Positions 14,615 through 15,458 of a stretch of 15,458 nucleotides of DNA are shown piece by piece (the first letter of the stretch is position 1; the number at the start of each line of letters is the position of its first letter). The notes below the pieces were generated by a model. That model was not told where the DNA came from. It worked only from the letters and a program-made list of their open reading frames with translations, and made no database searches. The stretch is from Sulfurovum sp. (GTDB taxonomy: Bacteria; Campylobacterota; Campylobacteria; Campylobacterales; Sulfurovaceae), in contig JALTYW010000093.1 of assembly GCA_027046415.1 (NCBI GenBank), positions 1 to 15,458 of the forward strand, given 5' to 3'. The position numbers and the translations under genes are program-made.

Positions 14615-15085
14615 ATGTTTGGATTGTTCAAACGCAAAATCAGAGAAGTTTATGCCCCGGTAGATGGACAGGTGGTCGATATTAGTGAAGTACCGGATGA
14701 GGTTTTTGCGGGGAAAATGGTCGGTGACGGTGTTGCGATCATGCCTGCCGGAGATACCTTTTGTGCACCGATTGATGGGGTCGTCAGCAAGATTTTTTCG
14801 ACAAACCATGCATTCAGCATTCAAAGTGACAAAGACCTTGAGGTGATGGTACATATAGGTCTGGAGACTGTCGCGCTGCAGGGCGAGGGATTTGAACGGA
14901 TAGCCGAAGAGGGGGCGAAGGTAGAGGCGGGTGATCCTGTCATCAAAGCCGATCTTTCCTATCTTTCGGAACACGCCAAAAGTACGATCACACCGATTGT
15001 TGTAACAGAAAGCAGTGATGTCAGGGAGATTGAAAAAAAACTGCGCATTGTCAAGCAGGGTGATGTGATCATGGAGGTACAGTAA
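14615..15085 (+). CDS. crr: PTS glucose-type EIIA protein (EIIA-Glc/Crr-like)
   Basis: A 156-residue EIIA of the glucose family, slightly shorter than E. coli Crr (169). It accepts phosphate from HPr and passes it to a sugar EIIB, or regulates other systems through its phosphorylation state. The two active-site histidines are H65 in STNHAFSI and the phosphorylated H80 in MVHIGLETVALQGEGF. The N-terminus MFGLFKRKIREV is amphipathic and basic, like the membrane-touching tail of E. coli Crr. The ATG directly follows the nagA stop, with AAAGGAG at 14601-14607. No EI, HPr or EIIBC is in the window. PTS genes are uncommon in Campylobacterota as far as I know, so its partners are of interest. Family secure. 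Confidence 0.93.
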   Translation: MFGLFKRKIREVYAPVDGQVVDISEVPDEVFAGKMVGDGVAIMPAGDTFCAPIDGVVSKIFSTNHAFSIQSDKDLEVMVHIGLETVALQGEGFERIAEEGAKVEAGDPVIKADLSYLSEHAKSTITPIVVTESSDVREIEKKLRIVKQGDVIMEVQ

Positions 15086-15180
15086 TGCCACAGTCCAATC
15101 CCGATACTGCGATGTATATTCTTTATGCAGTGATTATTGTCGCAACCATCGTTATTTTGAAGATGCCGAAGAAGAAGTAG
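15085..15180 (+). CDS. 31-residue single-pass membrane protein coupled to crr
   Basis: A small gene whose ATG overlaps the crr stop by one base (TAATG). GGAGG at 15073-15077 lies seven bases upstream, one of the best ribosome sites in the window. The peptide has a polar N-terminus (MPQSNPDTA), one hydrophobic helix (MYILYAVIIVATIVILKM, about 10-27) and a basic tail PKKK, predicting N-outside, C-inside orientation. I do not recognise a family. Its place directly after the EIIA gene suggests a small membrane partner or anchor, by inference only. A palindrome follows 20 bases after the stop. Existence as a translated gene is likely from the ribosome site and coupling. Confidence 0.7.
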   Translation: MPQSNPDTAMYILYAVIIVATIVILKMPKKK

Positions 15181-15200
15181 TATTGAATTTCTCTTCAGTA

Positions 15201-15225
15201 TATTCCAAATTGCATTTTTGGAATA
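15201..15225. terminator. Palindrome between convergent genes, likely bidirectional terminator
   Basis: TATTCCAAA, loop TTGCATT, TTTGGAATA: nine perfect pairs. It lies between the end of the crr-small protein operon and the end of the opposing methyltransferase gene. A-run and T-run are part of the stem, and a T-rich stretch follows at about 15235-15241. Confidence 0.6.
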
Positions 15226-15240
15226 CGTAGATAAATATTT

Positions 15241-15458
15241 TTAAAGTCTCTCCAGTACAAAGTAGATATACTCCTGCATTGTCTGCTTGGGGGTTATATG
15301 GGTATACTCTTCACTCTCTATCAGCTTGAGTCCATCTGGCAGTTCATTAAGCATTTTTTCATGGTCGTATTGCATAATATCAAGCCCTGCACACTGGATC
15401 GGCCCATCTGTTCTAAAGGTGCTGATGATTGCTTTTGCATTTGGCTTGAGCACATTTT
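15241..15458 (-). CDS. SAM-dependent methyltransferase, C-terminal part (5' truncated by window edge)
   Basis: The frame is open from the right edge of the window to a TAA at 15241-15243, so about 72 C-terminal residues are seen and the start is outside. The sequence VLKPNAKAIISTFRTDGPIQ is the typical class I methyltransferase stretch after motif II, where family members read LKPGG(K/H). QCAGLDIMQYDHEKM and ESEEYTHITP match a subgroup of small uncharacterised methyltransferases that I recall ending in an H-x-TP segment. The SAM-binding glycine loop is not in the window. N in place of the usual G after KP is a small deviation. Substrate unknown. Confidence 0.7.
   Translation of the reverse strand, partial: NVLKPNAKAIISTFRTDGPIQCAGLDIMQYDHEKMLNELPDGLKLIESEEYTHITPKQTMQEYIYFVLERL

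Overview
The window looks like chromosomal DNA of a mesophilic Campylobacterota (Epsilonproteobacteria), probably a Sulfurovum- or Sulfurimonas-like sulfur/hydrogen oxidiser. This rests on protein flavour, moderate GC, -10 boxes without clear -35 boxes, and the order aroC-rnc-rnhA-TPR gene-dnaG, which I recall from Campylobacter (in part Helicobacter). No database search was possible, so the genus is inference. No phage, IS element or CRISPR array is visible.

Left part (1-3060, + strand): the C-terminal part of a PhoU-like protein, a perfect palindrome likely acting as terminator, recQ helicase, and rnhB (RNase HII). A pair of inverted REP-like palindromes sits between rnhB and the convergent aroC. 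Middle part (3083-6282, - strand): a compact operon read right to left: a LapB-like membrane-anchored TPR/zinc-ribbon protein, rnhA (RNase HI), rnc (RNase III) and aroC (chorismate synthase), with overlapping starts and stops.

The divergent region 6298-6585 is the most unusual non-coding DNA. It holds a short G-rich heptamer array, a tandem 10-mer, a good sigma70-type promoter, and 16 tandem copies of CTACCTA running up to a TATAAT box six bases before the dnaG start. The primase gene dnaG, tRNA-Ala(GGC), a possible integration-scar-like spacer, a small leucine-rich-repeat gene and, on the - strand, tRNA-Glu(UUC) follow. A lipoprotein gene and nfo (endonuclease IV) come next.

Right part (10680-15180, + strand): an apparent five-gene operon. 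It contains a FadL-type outer membrane transporter, an acyl-CoA ligase, NagA (GlcNAc-6-P deacetylase, with an apparent AUC start), an EIIA-Glc PTS protein and a 31-residue single-pass membrane protein that has not been recognised. It joins hydrophobic-substrate uptake and activation to amino-sugar metabolism and a PTS regulator. The window ends in a convergent, truncated SAM-dependent methyltransferase.

Functionally, the left two thirds are rich in genome maintenance and RNA:DNA hybrid processing (RecQ, RNase HI, RNase HII, RNase III, primase, endonuclease IV). The best candidates for something undescribed are the heptamer array at the dnaG promoter, the matching leaderless starts of recQ and dnaG, and the fadL-to-small-protein operon with its non-canonical nagA start.
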